A DNA stretch of 64,000 nucleotides, taken from assembly GCF_000253115.1 (NCBI RefSeq), contig NC_014145.1, positions 3,283,501 to 3,347,500 on the forward strand, given 5' to 3'. Each line of letters starts with the position of its first letter. The first letter of the stretch is position 1. Position numbers and translations under genes: made by a program. The DNA is from Thiomonas arsenitoxydans (GTDB lineage Bacteria > Pseudomonadota > Gammaproteobacteria > Burkholderiales > Burkholderiaceae_C). Shown in pieces: positions 8,119 to 17,874 of this stretch. Under the pieces are notes generated by a model. That model did no database searches. It had not been told where the DNA came from and was given only the letters and a program-made list of their open reading frames with translations.

Positions 8119-8955
8119 ATGGAACTGCGCGTCGCCTCCTACAACATCCACAAAGGCGTGCTCGGCCACGGCCCGGCCAAGCGCGCCAGCATTCTGGAGT
8201 TGCAGACGGCGCTGCAGGGGCTTGAGCCCGATCTGGTTTTTCTGCAGGAGGTGCAGTTTTTGCATCAGCGCAACGCGCGCCGACTGAGCGGCTGGCCCGC
8301 GCTGCCGCAGCACGACTTTCTGGCGCAGGCGCTGAACATGCACGCGGCCTACCGCACCAATGCCTGTACCCGGCATGGTGAGCATGGCAATGCGCTGCTG
8401 TCGCGCTATCCCATCATCGACATCGCCCACTGCGATGTATCGGACCACCGCTTCGAGCAACGCGGCCTGCTTCATGTGCAGGTGGCGCTGCCCAAGGGCG
8501 GGCCGCTGCACTGCATCGTGGTGCATTTCGGACTGTTTGCCGCCAGTCGACAGCGCCAGACCGATCGCCTGCTCGACTACATCGCGGCGCAGGTGCCCGC
8601 ACAGGCGGCGCTCATCGTCGCGGGCGATTTCAACGACTGGCACGGCCGCATCGGCCCGCAACTGCTGCAGCAAGGCCTGGTCGATGTGAGCGAGCCGCCG
8701 CTCAAGACCAATGGCAAGACCTCGTGGCGCAAGCGCGTGCGCACCTATCCCGCGCGGCTGCCGCTGATGCCGCTCGACCGCATCTACGCCCGGGCCTTCA
8801 GTGCCAGCGAAATCGGTCTGGGCTGGGGACGCGCCTGGGCGCGGCTGTCCGACCACGCGCCGCTGCTGGCCTGGCTGCGCTGCGACCAGCCAGACTGCCC
8901 CGAGTCGCCCCTGCCCGACCCGGCCGCCGCTGCGTCCGCGCCCATCGCCGCGTGA
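8119..8955 (+). CDS. endonuclease/exonuclease/phosphatase family protein (YbhP-like)
   Basis: The 278-residue protein has the metal-dependent EEP fold: ASYNIHKG at the N-terminus, LVFLQEVQ (metal-binding Glu), HGNALLSRYPI, VVHFGLFAASRQRQ, AGDFNDWHG and the final SDHAPLLA. Its position directly before the cardiolipin synthase gene matches the ybhP-clsB pair of E. coli. The function of YbhP itself is not established; a phosphodiesterase role on a phospholipid or headgroup is plausible. No signal peptide is seen. Confidence 0.85.
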   Translation: MELRVASYNIHKGVLGHGPAKRASILELQTALQGLEPDLVFLQEVQFLHQRNARRLSGWPALPQHDFLAQALNMHAAYRTNACTRHGEHGNALLSRYPIIDIAHCDVSDHRFEQRGLLHVQVALPKGGPLHCIVVHFGLFAASRQRQTDRLLDYIAAQVPAQAALIVAGDFNDWHGRIGPQLLQQGLVDVSEPPLKTNGKTSWRKRVRTYPARLPLMPLDRIYARAFSASEIGLGWGRAWARLSDHAPLLAWLRCDQPDCPESPLPDPAAAASAPIAA

Positions 8956-8978
8956 GCGCGTAGCCCGAGCGCCGCCCC

Positions 8979-10343
8979 TTGCCTGCCCCGTCCTTGCAAG
9001 CCGACTTGCTGCCCCACCCTCTCGATGAACCGCTGCGCTGGACCGGCGGCGGCGCCCCGCGGCTGCTGCCCTACGGCAGCGCGCTATTCCCGGCCATGCA
9101 ACAGGCCATCGAGCAAGCCCGCGAAAGCATCTGGCTGCAGACCTACATTTTTCATACCGACGAGGCCGCGATGACTCTGGCCAGCGCGCTGTGCGACGCC
9201 GCGCGGCGCGGGGTGCAGGTGCGGGTGCTGGTGGACGGGCTGGGTTCGAGCCGCAGTGTCGAGGCGCTCTCCGGCCGCTTCACCGAAGCCGGGGTGGAGT
9301 TCATGGTGTTTCGTCCCTGGCGCAAATGGCTCGATGTCGTGCAGCGGGGTCGCTGGCGGCGGCTGCACCGCAAGCTGTGCGTGGTGGACGCGCACACCGC
9401 CTTCATCGGCGGCATCAACCTCATCGACGACCGACTCGATATTCACCACGGCTGGAGCGCGCAGCCCCGGCTCGACTATGCGGTGCAATACCACGGCCAT
9501 CTCGCGCGCCAGACGCAGTGGGTGATGCAGCGACTATGGCTGCGCACGGTGCTCACCGGCAGCCTGCAGCGCCGCCTGCGCAAACTGCCCGGCCCCGGCG
9601 TGTTCGACACCTCACCCAACCGCCGCGCCTACTGGCAGGAACTGCTGGACTGGGGCAGCGACATGCCCGTAGCCGACGAAGACGGCGCGCCACTGCCGCC
9701 CAGCAGCGCCACAGCGACCGCGCCCCGCACACCCGCACCCCGCCCCACCCCGCAGACCCTCGCGCAAAGCCTGGCCGCGTTGGTGGTGCGCGACAACTTC
9801 TCGCAACGCCGCGCCATCGAGCACAGCTACATCCGCGCCATCAACCGCGCGCGCGAGCGCGTGCTCATCGTCAGCCCCTACTTCTATCCGGGGCTGGAGT
9901 TTCGCCAGGCGCTGAAAAATGCAGCGGCACGCGGCGTGCGCGTCGAGCTGCTGTTGCAAGGCCGTATCGATTACCGCATGGCGGCGTGGGCGGCGCGCGC
10001 GCTCTACGGCGAAATGCTGCGCGCCGGGGTGCACATCTATGAATACACCCCCGCCTACCTGCACGCCAAGGTGGCGGTGGTCGATGCGGACTGGGCCACG
10101 GTCGGCAGCTCCAACATCGACCCGCTATCGCTGCTGGTCAATCTCGAAGCCAATCTCGCCGTGCTCGACCGCGCCTTCGCGCTGGAACTGGGCGCGCATA
10201 TCGAAAGCCAGATCGCGCAGTCGCTGCCGATCAACACGCCCGAACGTCTGCGCACGCGGGCGCCGTGGTGGCTGCGGCCGTTCGTGGCCGTCGCCGCGCG
10301 GGCCTTTGTCGCCCTGGCCGGCGGGGTGAAAAACGAATATTAG
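8979..10343 (+). CDS. clsB: cardiolipin synthase B (phospholipase D family)
   Basis: The 454-residue enzyme makes cardiolipin by phosphatidyl transfer at the inner membrane. It has two HKD motifs: HRKLCVVDAHTAFIGG in the first half and HAKVAVVDADWATVGSSN in the second. The stretch EQARESIWLQTYIFHTDE is typical of PLD-type synthases. There is no N-terminal membrane helix pair as in ClsA, which fits ClsB. The best frame opens at TTG 8979 without an obvious ribosome binding site, so the true start is uncertain by a few codons. It follows the YbhP-like gene by 23 bases. Confidence 0.9.
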   Translation: MPAPSLQADLLPHPLDEPLRWTGGGAPRLLPYGSALFPAMQQAIEQARESIWLQTYIFHTDEAAMTLASALCDAARRGVQVRVLVDGLGSSRSVEALSGRFTEAGVEFMVFRPWRKWLDVVQRGRWRRLHRKLCVVDAHTAFIGGINLIDDRLDIHHGWSAQPRLDYAVQYHGHLARQTQWVMQRLWLRTVLTGSLQRRLRKLPGPGVFDTSPNRRAYWQELLDWGSDMPVADEDGAPLPPSSATATAPRTPAPRPTPQTLAQSLAALVVRDNFSQRRAIEHSYIRAINRARERVLIVSPYFYPGLEFRQALKNAAARGVRVELLLQGRIDYRMAAWAARALYGEMLRAGVHIYEYTPAYLHAKVAVVDADWATVGSSNIDPLSLLVNLEANLAVLDRAFALELGAHIESQIAQSLPINTPERLRTRAPWWLRPFVAVAARAFVALAGGVKNEY

Positions 10344-10344
10344 C

Positions 10345-10440
10345 CCCCCCGAAAGCCGCGCTTCACGCGGCTCTCCCCCCACAGGGGGCAACGAAACACT
10401 TGGGGCGGCCCGGCGTGTTTCTTAGGCTCCCCCTTGGGAC
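10345..10440. repeat. GC-rich palindromic repeat / bidirectional terminator between clsB and the GGDEF gene
   Basis: Two hairpins follow one another: AGCCGCG/CGCGGCT, then a run of six C against GGGGG. After these comes TTGGGGCGGCCCGGCG. The same order (C-run, GGGGGC, then GGCGGCTCGGCG) is seen inside the glycerate kinase gene at 39655-39715. This indicates a repeat family. Here it lies between convergent genes and probably ends transcription both ways. Confidence 0.55.
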
Positions 10441-11684
10441 GATTCGCCGCACACGCAGTTGCGCCCCATCTGCTTGGCGCGGTAGAGCGCCCGGTCGGCG
10501 CGCACCAGCACGTCGGCGGTACGCGTATCGCCTGAGCGCGACTGGGTCATGCCGAAGCTGATGGTGAGCGCCACCGCTTCGCCCTCGGCCAAGGCGATGG
10601 CCTCGGCGCTGACCGCAGCGCGCAGGCGCTCGGCGATCTGCCCCGCCTCGGCCTCGTCCGCGCCATCGAGAATCAACAGAAACTCCTCGCCGCCCAGCCG
10701 GCCGAAAAAATCGCGGCTGCGTTTTTCGCCCTCGATGATCTGGACGAAGCGACACAGCACCCGGTCACCCGCGGCGTGGCCGAATCCATCGTTGATGCGC
10801 TTGAAATAGTCGAGATCGAGCAACAGCACCGACAGCGGCGGCCTGCGCTGCAACAACCGCTCGAGAATGCCCAGAATGCTGGAGCGGTTGTGGATGCCGG
10901 TCAGGCTGTCGAAGGTCGCCAGATGTTTGAGCCGACGCTCCAGCGCCTTGCGCTCGCTGATGTCGCGCCAGATGCCTTCGACCCCGGCGTATTGGCCCTG
11001 CTCGTCGCGCAAGGCCTGGGTGCTGATGGAGATGTCGATGATCACCCCGTCCTTGCGCCGCATGCGGCCCGGAAAATCGTGCACCGCACCGTACTTGCGA
11101 ATCTCGGCCACCAGGGCGTCGCGCTCCGACAGATCGGGATAGAAGGCCGCAGCGGGCAGGCCGATGATTTCCTCGGCGGTGTAGCCCAGCACGTTCTTCA
11201 CCGCCGGGCAGACGTAGCGGGTAATGCCCTGCGCATCGGTGCGGTAGAACACATCCTGCATGGTGTTCATCATGCGCTGGAAATCTTCGTCGGTCTGGCG
11301 CAGGCGCTGCTCCATCGCGGCGCGCTCGGTCATGTCGAGAAAGCTCGCCAGCACCGCGCGTTCATCGTCCACCACCACGATGGCGCTGCTCATGGCCAGC
11401 ATCAGCGGCTGGCCGTCGCAGGAGTAGGCGCGAATTTCAGTGACCGGGTTGATGCCGCCGCCCTCGGCGTGACGCAGCCGCGCCAGCGCGCGGTGCAGAT
11501 CGAGCGGGTGAATGAAAACATCGACCTCATGCCCGATGACGTCGGACGGCTGGCGCGCCCGCAACAGCCGCAGCGCCGCGGGGTTGGCGTAACGCACGGT
11601 ATCGCCCACCAGCATCGCTACACAGGCCGGCAACTGGTCGATCCATTCTGCGCTGGGGCGACCCGCCTGGTCGGGGTCAGCCAT
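10422..11684 (-). CDS. PAS-PAS-GGDEF diguanylate cyclase
   Basis: This protein of about 420 residues makes cyclic di-GMP from two GTP. Two PAS-like domains lead: one starting at AEWIDQLPACVAMLVGD and one from DEDFQRMMNTMQDVFYRTD with a PAC end GVEGIWRDISERK. The GGDEF domain starts at LATFDSLTGIHNRSS. The active site reads RLGGEEF, an active GGEEF variant. An RSRD allosteric I-site lies five residues before it, so product inhibition is expected. There is no membrane segment, so sensing is cytoplasmic. The frame stays open upstream to 11951, but ATG 11684 starts the conserved protein. No strong ribosome binding site decides the start. Confidence 0.88.
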   Translation of the reverse strand: MADPDQAGRPSAEWIDQLPACVAMLVGDTVRYANPAALRLLRARQPSDVIGHEVDVFIHPLDLHRALARLRHAEGGGINPVTEIRAYSCDGQPLMLAMSSAIVVVDDERAVLASFLDMTERAAMEQRLRQTDEDFQRMMNTMQDVFYRTDAQGITRYVCPAVKNVLGYTAEEIIGLPAAAFYPDLSERDALVAEIRKYGAVHDFPGRMRRKDGVIIDISISTQALRDEQGQYAGVEGIWRDISERKALERRLKHLATFDSLTGIHNRSSILGILERLLQRRPPLSVLLLDLDYFKRINDGFGHAAGDRVLCRFVQIIEGEKRSRDFFGRLGGEEFLLILDGADEAEAGQIAERLRAAVSAEAIALAEGEAVALTISFGMTQSRSGDTRTADVLVRADRALYRAKQMGRNCVCGESSQGGA

Positions 11685-11890
11685 GACGAACTTCAGGCGC
11701 CGGATGCGTAACCCGGTCTGGATGGCTTGGGGCGTGCATGATGGGTTCCACTCTGCGATGGGTATGAGAAAACAGGTTAGCACTGCGCAGAGCGCATGGT
11801 CCGGCGGGCTCATCTCATATGCCTTGTGGTTGGATGCGCATGACAACTCTGTATTTCCGTTTTCGCCGCCGGACTTCCAGAATGCGGTGC

Positions 11891-12922
11891 ATGAACACGC
11901 CGCCCCCCGCCCCTTCTTCTCTTCACCCCCCTCGCCGTTCCGCCTGGTCACGTCTGTGCCGCATCTGCGCCCTGGGCTGGCTGCTCGCCGCCTGTGCCTT
12001 GCAACAAGGCGTCAGCGCAGCGCCATCCGCGTCATCCGTGCCGGGCACGGCGCAGACTTTCGGCCCGCTGATCTCGGCGCAAGCCCTGGCCACTCTACCT
12101 ACGCAGGTGCGCATCATCGACCTCCGCGACGATGCGGCAGCGGCCAACGTGGCGCACATTCCCGGAGCACTTGCCGCGCCCTATGCCGACTGGCGCGGCC
12201 CCTCCAGCAATCCGGGCCAGCTCTTGCCGCTGCCTCGGTTCACCGCTCTCGTGCGGCGACTGGGCCTGAACACGGAAACCCCCGTGGTGCTCGTCGCCAG
12301 CGGGGATGATCCCAGCGATTTCGGCGCACCCGCCCGCGTGTACTGGACGCTCAAATGGCTGGGACTGAAGCATCTCGCCATTCTCAACGGCGGCATGACC
12401 GCCTGGCAGGCCGCCGCACTGCCGCTCACCCGCCAGCCCACGCCCGCACCGACGCCCAGCGCGTTCACCCCGCAACTCGACGACGCCCTGCTCGCCACCC
12501 GGTCCGAGGTGGCGCGCGATCTCGGCCACCCAAGCACGCTGCTGCTGGACGCCCGCCCCAAGGCTTTCTACCTGGGCCGCGAAAAAGCCCCCGCCGCAAG
12601 TCGCCCCGGCACCCTGCCCGGCGCGCTGGACTTCGACAATCTGCATTGGTTTGAGCCGGGCAGCGGCGCCCTGCCCGCTGTGTCCACGCTGCAGCGAATC
12701 GCTGCTCAGTTGCCACAGCAGCCCGGCGCCGTGCAGATCGTCTCGTTCTGCAATACCGGCCACTGGGCCGCAACCAACTGGTTCGTGCTGTCCGAAGTTC
12801 TGCACCGCCCGCATGTGGCGCTCTACCCCGGCTCGATGGTGGACTGGTCGCGCGCCGACGCCCCCATGGCGCATGTCCCCACCCGCTGGCAACAACTGGA
12901 ACAGACATGGCAAGCACTCTGA
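11891..12922 (+). CDS. exported two-domain rhodanese (thiosulfate sulfurtransferase), probable lipoprotein
   Basis: The product has about 343 residues in two rhodanese domains. The first (VRIIDLRDDAAAANVAHIPGA) lacks a cysteine in its loop. The second has the catalytic cysteine in SFCNTGHWAATNWF. The N-terminus has a positively charged stretch, a hydrophobic core and LAAC, which fits a lipobox, so a periplasmic lipoprotein is likely. It would transfer sulfane sulfur between thiosulfate or polysulfide and an acceptor. ATG 11891 is preferred to upstream in-frame codons because it opens the signal peptide. It overlaps the YeeE/YedE gene by 16 bases, which ties its role to sulfur uptake. Confidence 0.85.
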   Translation: MNTPPPAPSSLHPPRRSAWSRLCRICALGWLLAACALQQGVSAAPSASSVPGTAQTFGPLISAQALATLPTQVRIIDLRDDAAAANVAHIPGALAAPYADWRGPSSNPGQLLPLPRFTALVRRLGLNTETPVVLVASGDDPSDFGAPARVYWTLKWLGLKHLAILNGGMTAWQAAALPLTRQPTPAPTPSAFTPQLDDALLATRSEVARDLGHPSTLLLDARPKAFYLGREKAPAASRPGTLPGALDFDNLHWFEPGSGALPAVSTLQRIAAQLPQQPGAVQIVSFCNTGHWAATNWFVLSEVLHRPHVALYPGSMVDWSRADAPMAHVPTRWQQLEQTWQAL

Positions 12923-14061
12923 GCTCAACGCTTCACACCACAGCGGCGCAAACGACACGCCCAGCACACCGCCGCCTTGGCCGCAGCCTGTTGATGCTCG
13001 GCGGCCTGGCCGGGTTTGCCGCCATTACCTGGCTGGTCGGCTGGCGGCAGGGCCTGCTCTGGTTGATCGGTCTGGGCTATGGCGTGCTGCTTTCGGCGGC
13101 CGCCTTCGGCTTCACCACCGGCTGGAGGGTATGGATCACTCGGCGCGACCCCATAGGGCTTTGGGCGCAATTTGTCGGCATCGCGGTGGCCATGCTCATC
13201 AGCGTGCCTCTGCTAGCCGCGCAGCCCGCGCTGCAGGGCGCCGACGGGCCGCTTTCCATCAGTCTGCTGATAGGCGCCTTCGTGTTCGGCGCCGCCATGC
13301 AGATCGCCGATGGCTGCGGCTCGGGCACTTTGTACAAGGCCGGGCTCGGTCATCCGGTGAGTCTTGCCGTGCTGCCCGCCTTCGTGTTCGGCAGCTTTCT
13401 CGGCGCGGCTCAGCTTCCAGCCTGGCTAACGCTGGGCGCACTGCCGCCGGTCAATCTGGTGCACCGCCTCGGGGCCGCCGAAACGCTGATCGTCCAGCTT
13501 GCGGCCCTCGCCCTGTTGGCCGCGCTGTTGTGGAGGTTTCGCGGCACGCAACCTTCGCGCTGGCGCGGGCCTGCGGTGTGGTGGGCCGCCATCGGCCTAG
13601 GGCTGCTGGCGGCCGCCAATCTGGTGGTTGCCGGGCAGCCCTGGGGCATTGTGTACGGCCTGGGGCTGTGGGGCGCCAAGATTGTGCAGGCGTTGGGCTT
13701 CGATCTCCGCCACAACGCCTTCTGGGGTCTACCGGCCCAGCAGGCGCAATTGCACGCCACGGTATTGGCCGACAACACCAGCGTCACCGATCTGGGTTTG
13801 TTGCTGGGCGCGCTCATCGCTGCCAGTTGGCGCGGAAAAGCCAGCCCAGCGGTGAGCCTGCCCGCACGGCAATGGCTGGCTTCCGTTGTTGCCGGCTTGC
13901 TGCTGGGCTATAGCTCGCGGCTGGCCTTCGGCTGCAATGTCGGCGCGTATTTCTCGGGCATCGCCACTGGCAGCCTGCACGGCTGGGTATGGTTCGCCTG
14001 CGCGTTCGCGGGCAGCCTGGTGGGCGTGCGCGTGCGCCATCGTCTGGGGATGGCGGATTGA
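12907..14061 (+). CDS. YeeE/YedE-family thiosulfate or sulfur-compound transporter
   Basis: This 384-residue integral membrane protein has about ten hydrophobic segments and both conserved cysteine motifs of the family: ADGCGSGTLYKAG in the first half and AFGCNVGAYFSGIATGSLHGWVW in the second. In TsuA/YeeE these cysteines pass thiosulfate through the membrane. It lacks the separate TusA-like partner often encoded nearby but is translationally coupled to an exported rhodanese, which may deliver or remove sulfane sulfur at the periplasmic face. Substrate identity beyond a reduced sulfur compound is inference. Confidence 0.88.
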   Translation: MASTLSSTLHTTAAQTTRPAHRRLGRSLLMLGGLAGFAAITWLVGWRQGLLWLIGLGYGVLLSAAAFGFTTGWRVWITRRDPIGLWAQFVGIAVAMLISVPLLAAQPALQGADGPLSISLLIGAFVFGAAMQIADGCGSGTLYKAGLGHPVSLAVLPAFVFGSFLGAAQLPAWLTLGALPPVNLVHRLGAAETLIVQLAALALLAALLWRFRGTQPSRWRGPAVWWAAIGLGLLAAANLVVAGQPWGIVYGLGLWGAKIVQALGFDLRHNAFWGLPAQQAQLHATVLADNTSVTDLGLLLGALIAASWRGKASPAVSLPARQWLASVVAGLLLGYSSRLAFGCNVGAYFSGIATGSLHGWVWFACAFAGSLVGVRVRHRLGMAD

Positions 14062-14063
14062 AA

Positions 14064-14261
14064 ATGCGAACGATGCACCGAAAATTTCCCTGGCTGATCG
14101 CCCTGTTCTGGGCCGCTGTGGTCTTGCTGCTGGTGCTGGACTGGCGCGTGAGCACGCCGCACGACCGGTTTGCCGAACCGCCTCCTCTCGCGCTGGGCAA
14201 CGGCCCGGCGGCGGACGCGGGTCACTGCTCGCTCGACCCCGTCAAGCCCAACTCGCGGTGA
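14064..14261 (+). CDS. small single-span membrane protein, unknown function
   Basis: The 65-residue frame starts at ATG 14064, two bases after the YeeE/YedE stop. It has a basic N-terminus ([10 protein letters not shown]), one membrane helix ([17 protein letters not shown]) and a short Pro-rich tail with one cysteine (AGHCSLD). The tight spacing argues for translation with the sulfur transporter, as a possible accessory subunit. Its last 40 bases overlap the 3' end of rapZ on the other strand. It matches no family that I recognise. Confidence 0.55.
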   Translation: MRTMHRKFPWLIALFWAAVVLLLVLDWRVSTPHDRFAEPPPLALGNGPAADAGHCSLDPVKPNSR

Positions 14262-15181
14262 CGCAGCAGTACGGTGTACTGGCTGGCGAAAGCACGGCTG
14301 AGTTGTTCGCTCAGAAACACCGAACGATGCTGCCCACCGGTACAGCCGATGGCCACGCCGACATAGCTGCGGTGATCGGCGGCCAGCTTGGGTAGCCAGC
14401 GCTGCAAAAACCCGCTGATGTCGGCCTGCATCTGCAGCACCTCGGGCTGGCGCAGCAGAAATTCGGCCACGGGGGCGTCGCGCCCGGTGAGGGGCCGCAG
14501 CACCGGGTCGTAGTGCGGGTTAGGCAGCATGCGCACGTCGAACACATAGTCGGCGTCGAGCGGCACGCCGCGCTTGAACGCGAACGACTCGAACAGCACC
14601 ACCATCTGGCTGGCCTGCACCCGCACGGTCTGCTTGATCCAGTCGCGCAACTGGGCGGACTTCATCTGGCTGGTGTCGATGTGCAGGCCGATCTCGGCCA
14701 CCGGGCGCAGCAGTTCGCGTTCGAGCTCGATGGATTCGATCAGCGCGTTGGCGTAGCCCTCGCCGCGGGCGGCAGCAGGGTTGCCGATCTGCTGCGCGGT
14801 CACGCGGCTGGTGAGCGGGTGGCGGCGGCGGGTTTCCGAAAACCGTTGCACCAGCGTGTCGGTGGCGCAGTCGAGATAGATCGCATGCACCTCGCAACAA
14901 TCGCGCAGGTTTTCGAGTAGGCCCGGCACGTCGGCCAGCGACTCGGCGCTGCGCGCGTCCACCGCGACGGCCACGCGCTTTTGCCCCGAAGCGCGGGTCT
15001 GCTCGACCAGCGGGGTGATGAGTTGCGGCGGCAGGTTGTCCACGCAGTAATAGCCGGAGTCTTCCAGCGCGGTCAGCGCCACCGATTTGCCCGAGCCGGA
15101 CAGCCCGGAAATCAGCACGAGCTGGTGGGTCGATCGCGCATCGGCAGGCGTTGGGACAGCAGCGGTTTCAGACGGGCTCAT
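14222..15181 (-). CDS. rapZ: RNase adapter protein RapZ (P-loop nucleotide-binding)
   Basis: The 319-residue protein is the YvcJ/RapZ family member that binds GlcN6P and nucleotides, and in enterobacteria guides RNase E to the small RNA GlmZ. The Walker A motif is GLSGSGKS and the conserved DNLPP follows. The C-terminal domain has [14 protein letters not shown] 15181 is chosen because it forms an ATGA overlap with the recN stop, so the two genes are translationally coupled. In betaproteobacteria the role of RapZ is less known, and GlmZ was not seen here. Confidence 0.93.
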   Translation of the reverse strand: MSPSETAAVPTPADARSTHQLVLISGLSGSGKSVALTALEDSGYYCVDNLPPQLITPLVEQTRASGQKRVAVAVDARSAESLADVPGLLENLRDCCEVHAIYLDCATDTLVQRFSETRRRHPLTSRVTAQQIGNPAAARGEGYANALIESIELERELLRPVAEIGLHIDTSQMKSAQLRDWIKQTVRVQASQMVVLFESFAFKRGVPLDADYVFDVRMLPNPHYDPVLRPLTGRDAPVAEFLLRQPEVLQMQADISGFLQRWLPKLAADHRSYVGVAIGCTGGQHRSVFLSEQLSRAFASQYTVLLRHRELGLTGSSEQ

Positions 15182-16854
15182 CGGGTTTCCACGGACGGGG
15201 TTTCGCAAGCCGAGAGCAGCTCGCTGGCATGCTCCAGCGCGGCGCTCGATTGCGCGTTGCCGCCCAGCATACGGGCGATTTCGCTACGCCGTTGTGACAG
15301 GTCGAGCGCGTCGAGCAGGCTGGCGGTCTGCCCGTCCGTGCTGTGCTTGCGCACTGCGAAATGCTGCTGCGCGCAAGCGGCCACCTGCGCCAGATGGGTG
15401 ACGGCCAGCACCTGCCGGTCGCCCCCCAGGCGGCGCAGCAGCCGTCCCACAGTTTGCGCCACGGCGCCGCCGATGCCGGCGTCCACCTCGTCGAAGATCA
15501 GGGTTTCGGTGTCTTGCAGGGCGCTGGTGGTCACGGCGACGGCCAGGGCGATGCGCGACAGCTCGCCGCCGCTGGCCACCTTGCCCAGCGCCCTCAGCTC
15601 CGCGCCGGGGTGCGCCGCCACCTGCAGTTCCACCGCCTCCGCCCCGCGCGCGCCCACGGCGTCGAGCGGGGTGAGCGCCACGTCGAAGCGCCCGCCGGGC
15701 ATGCCCAGTTCCTGCATGGCCGCCTGCACCGCCTTGGCCAGTTGCTGCGCGGCCTTGCGGCGCTTGGCGCTGAGCTTGGCCGCCGCCTTCTGCAGCGCGG
15801 CCTGCGCGGCCTGTTCGGCGCTTTCCAGCGCGGGCAGGTCGATACTGCGGTCGAGCTGCTGGATTTTGTCTCGCAGGGCGTGATGGGTTTGCGGCAGGTC
15901 GGCCGCCGCCACGCGATGCTTGCGTGCGAGATTCATCCAGCCCGAAAGCCGGGCGTCGAGTTCGGCCAGGCGCTGCGGGTCCGCCTCGGTGCGTTCGGCC
16001 AGACGGCGCAGTTCGTGACTGAGGTCGCTCAGGCTGGTTTGCGCCGCGTCGATCTGCTGCACCAGCGGCTGCAGACCGGCATCGACCTGCGCCGCCCGCT
16101 CCAGCGCCTGCTGCGCCTGCGCCAGCAAAGACAGCGCACTCACGTCCTCGCCGTCAAGCCCCCCCTGCGCCAGAGCGAAGTCTTCGAGCAGACTGCTGAC
16201 ATGCGCCAGTCGTTTGTGTTCGCCCTCCAGCGTGGCCCACTCGCCCTCGGCAGGACGCAGGCGATCGAGTTCCTCGCACTGCCACTGCAGGCGCTCACGC
16301 TCCTCGGCCAACGCACCGACGTCGCCCCTGGCCTGCTGCAAGGCCGCGTCGGCATCGCGCCACTGGGCCCAGGCGAGCGCGACGGCCCGGGCTTCGTCTT
16401 GCGCCCCGGCGTAGCCATCGAGCAGGTGGGTGACGACTTCGCGCCGCACCAACCCCTGATAGGCGTGCTGCCCATGAATGTCCACCAGCCATTCCCCCGC
16501 TGCCTTGAGTTGCGCGGCGGTAGCCGGGCTGCCGTTGAGAAAGCCGCGCGACTTGCCCTGCGCGTCGATCACGCGGCGCAGCAGCAGCGTGTCGGCCTCG
16601 GCGGCGAATCCCTGCTCGTCCAGCCAGGCGGCCAGCGGCGGGCTCAGGCTGAACTCGGCGCTGATCTCTGCGCGCAGCGCCCCCGCGCGCACCACACTGC
16701 TGTCGGCGCGCTCGCCCAGCGCCAGCTTGAGCGCGTCGATCAGGATGGATTTGCCCGCGCCGGTTTCTCCGGTGAGCACGGTGAAGCCCCCCGCCAGATC
16801 GATATCGAGCTCGGGAACGATGACAAAGTCGCGCAAATGCAGATGCAGCAGCAT
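15178..16854 (-). CDS. recN: DNA repair protein RecN
   Basis: RecN is an SMC-like ATPase that tethers broken DNA ends in recombinational repair. The 558-residue protein has a Walker A motif in [18 protein letters not shown] near residue 30, two coiled-coil arms rich in Ala/Gln/Glu in the middle, and at the C-terminus [12 protein letters not shown] (signature) and [13 protein letters not shown] (Walker B/D-loop). Length matches the family. It lies 13 bases after nadK in the same direction and is coupled to rapZ. No SOS box was recognised directly upstream. Confidence 0.96.
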   Translation of the reverse strand: MLLHLHLRDFVIVPELDIDLAGGFTVLTGETGAGKSILIDALKLALGERADSSVVRAGALRAEISAEFSLSPPLAAWLDEQGFAAEADTLLLRRVIDAQGKSRGFLNGSPATAAQLKAAGEWLVDIHGQHAYQGLVRREVVTHLLDGYAGAQDEARAVALAWAQWRDADAALQQARGDVGALAEERERLQWQCEELDRLRPAEGEWATLEGEHKRLAHVSSLLEDFALAQGGLDGEDVSALSLLAQAQQALERAAQVDAGLQPLVQQIDAAQTSLSDLSHELRRLAERTEADPQRLAELDARLSGWMNLARKHRVAAADLPQTHHALRDKIQQLDRSIDLPALESAEQAAQAALQKAAAKLSAKRRKAAQQLAKAVQAAMQELGMPGGRFDVALTPLDAVGARGAEAVELQVAAHPGAELRALGKVASGGELSRIALAVAVTTSALQDTETLIFDEVDAGIGGAVAQTVGRLLRRLGGDRQVLAVTHLAQVAACAQQHFAVRKHSTDGQTASLLDALDLSQRRSEIARMLGGNAQSSAALEHASELLSACETPSVETR

Positions 16855-16867
16855 GGCTCAGTGGGGT

Positions 16868-17767
16868 TCAGTCATCAGGCACTTCATGCCAATGAAGTTT
16901 TCGGCGCAGGGTGGAGAAATAGCTCCAACCCGGCGGGTGGAGAAACACGCAGCGATACGGCGCCTGCGCGATGCGGATGCGGTCGCCGCCGATCAGCTCG
17001 GCATAGCTCTGCATGTCGAAGTTCACGCTCACGTCGCGCGGCGTGACCACCTCGATCACGATATCGGCGCCGCCCGGCAGCACGATGGGGCGGTTCGACA
17101 GGGTATGCGGCGCAATCGGCACCAGCACCACACCGTCCACGCTGGGGTACAGAATGGGCCCGTAGGCCGACAGCGCATAGGCCGTGGAGCCCGTCGGCGT
17201 GGCGACGATCAGGCCGTCTGCCCGCTGCACGTACATGAAGCGCCCGTCCACCTCCACCTTCAGCTCCACCAGCCCCGACGCGCCGTTGCGATTGACCACC
17301 ACATCATTCACCGCAATGGCGCTGAAAATGGTCTGCCCCGCACGCTCCACCGCGCCGCTGAGCATGGCGCGCTCCTCGCGCTCGAAGTCGCCGGCCATCA
17401 GACCGTCGATCGCGGGCTCCCACTCGCTGTCGGCGATATCGGTCATGAAGCCCAGCCGCCCGGCGTTGATGCCCACCAGCGGCACATTCAGCGGAGCGAG
17501 CCTGCGCGCCGCGCCCAGCATGGTGCCGTCGCCGCCCAGCACCACCGCCACCCAACCGCCCTGCGCGGTGCGCTCGGCCAGTTCGCTGCTGCGCAGCACC
17601 GGGTAAGGCAGCTCGGTGTGCTGCGCGGTAAGCTCGCCCACCCAGACCTCCACTCCGGCCCGGCTCAGCCGCGCGGCAATCTCGCCAAGTTTGCGCTGCG
17701 CCTGCGGCGCCTGATACTTGCCGATCAGCAAGACCTGCTGGAACACGGTACGGGGCATGGGGTTCAA
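16868..17767 (-). CDS. nadK: NAD kinase
   Basis: NadK phosphorylates NAD to NADP with ATP. The 299-residue protein carries VVLGGDGTMLGAARRL with the GGDGT active-site motif, GINAGRLGFMTDI, NDVVVNRN, and DGLIVATPTGSTAYALSAYGP, all family hallmarks. It is the first gene of nadK-recN-rapZ on this strand and is divergent from hrcA, with about 107 bases between the two starts. This layout is common in betaproteobacteria. The start could also be the Met four codons in. Confidence 0.96.
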   Translation of the reverse strand: MNPMPRTVFQQVLLIGKYQAPQAQRKLGEIAARLSRAGVEVWVGELTAQHTELPYPVLRSSELAERTAQGGWVAVVLGGDGTMLGAARRLAPLNVPLVGINAGRLGFMTDIADSEWEPAIDGLMAGDFEREERAMLSGAVERAGQTIFSAIAVNDVVVNRNGASGLVELKVEVDGRFMYVQRADGLIVATPTGSTAYALSAYGPILYPSVDGVVLVPIAPHTLSNRPIVLPGGADIVIEVVTPRDVSVNFDMQSYAELIGGDRIRIAQAPYRCVFLHPPGWSYFSTLRRKLHWHEVPDD

Positions 17768-17862
17768 AGTGGAGGCACGGCGGAGAACACCGCCCTGGCG
17801 GCAAATTACAGCACAGGCGCAAGTCCAGCGTAGCGTGTCGTGCCCGCGCGCCGTCTGCGGCC

Positions 17863-17874
17863 TAAAATTTGCGC
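17863..17874 (+). promoter_or_regulatory. -10 box placed for a leaderless hrcA mRNA
   Basis: TAAAAT at 17863-17868 is followed by six bases and then the ATG of hrcA at 17875, so transcription would begin at or next to the start codon. No Shine-Dalgarno sequence is present. The same spacing recurs at other genes in this window. Confidence 0.55.

Noticed and set aside
17768..17874. CIRCE element upstream of hrcA
   Set aside because: No TTAGCACTC-N9-GAGTGCTAA-like inverted repeat is present in this spacer.
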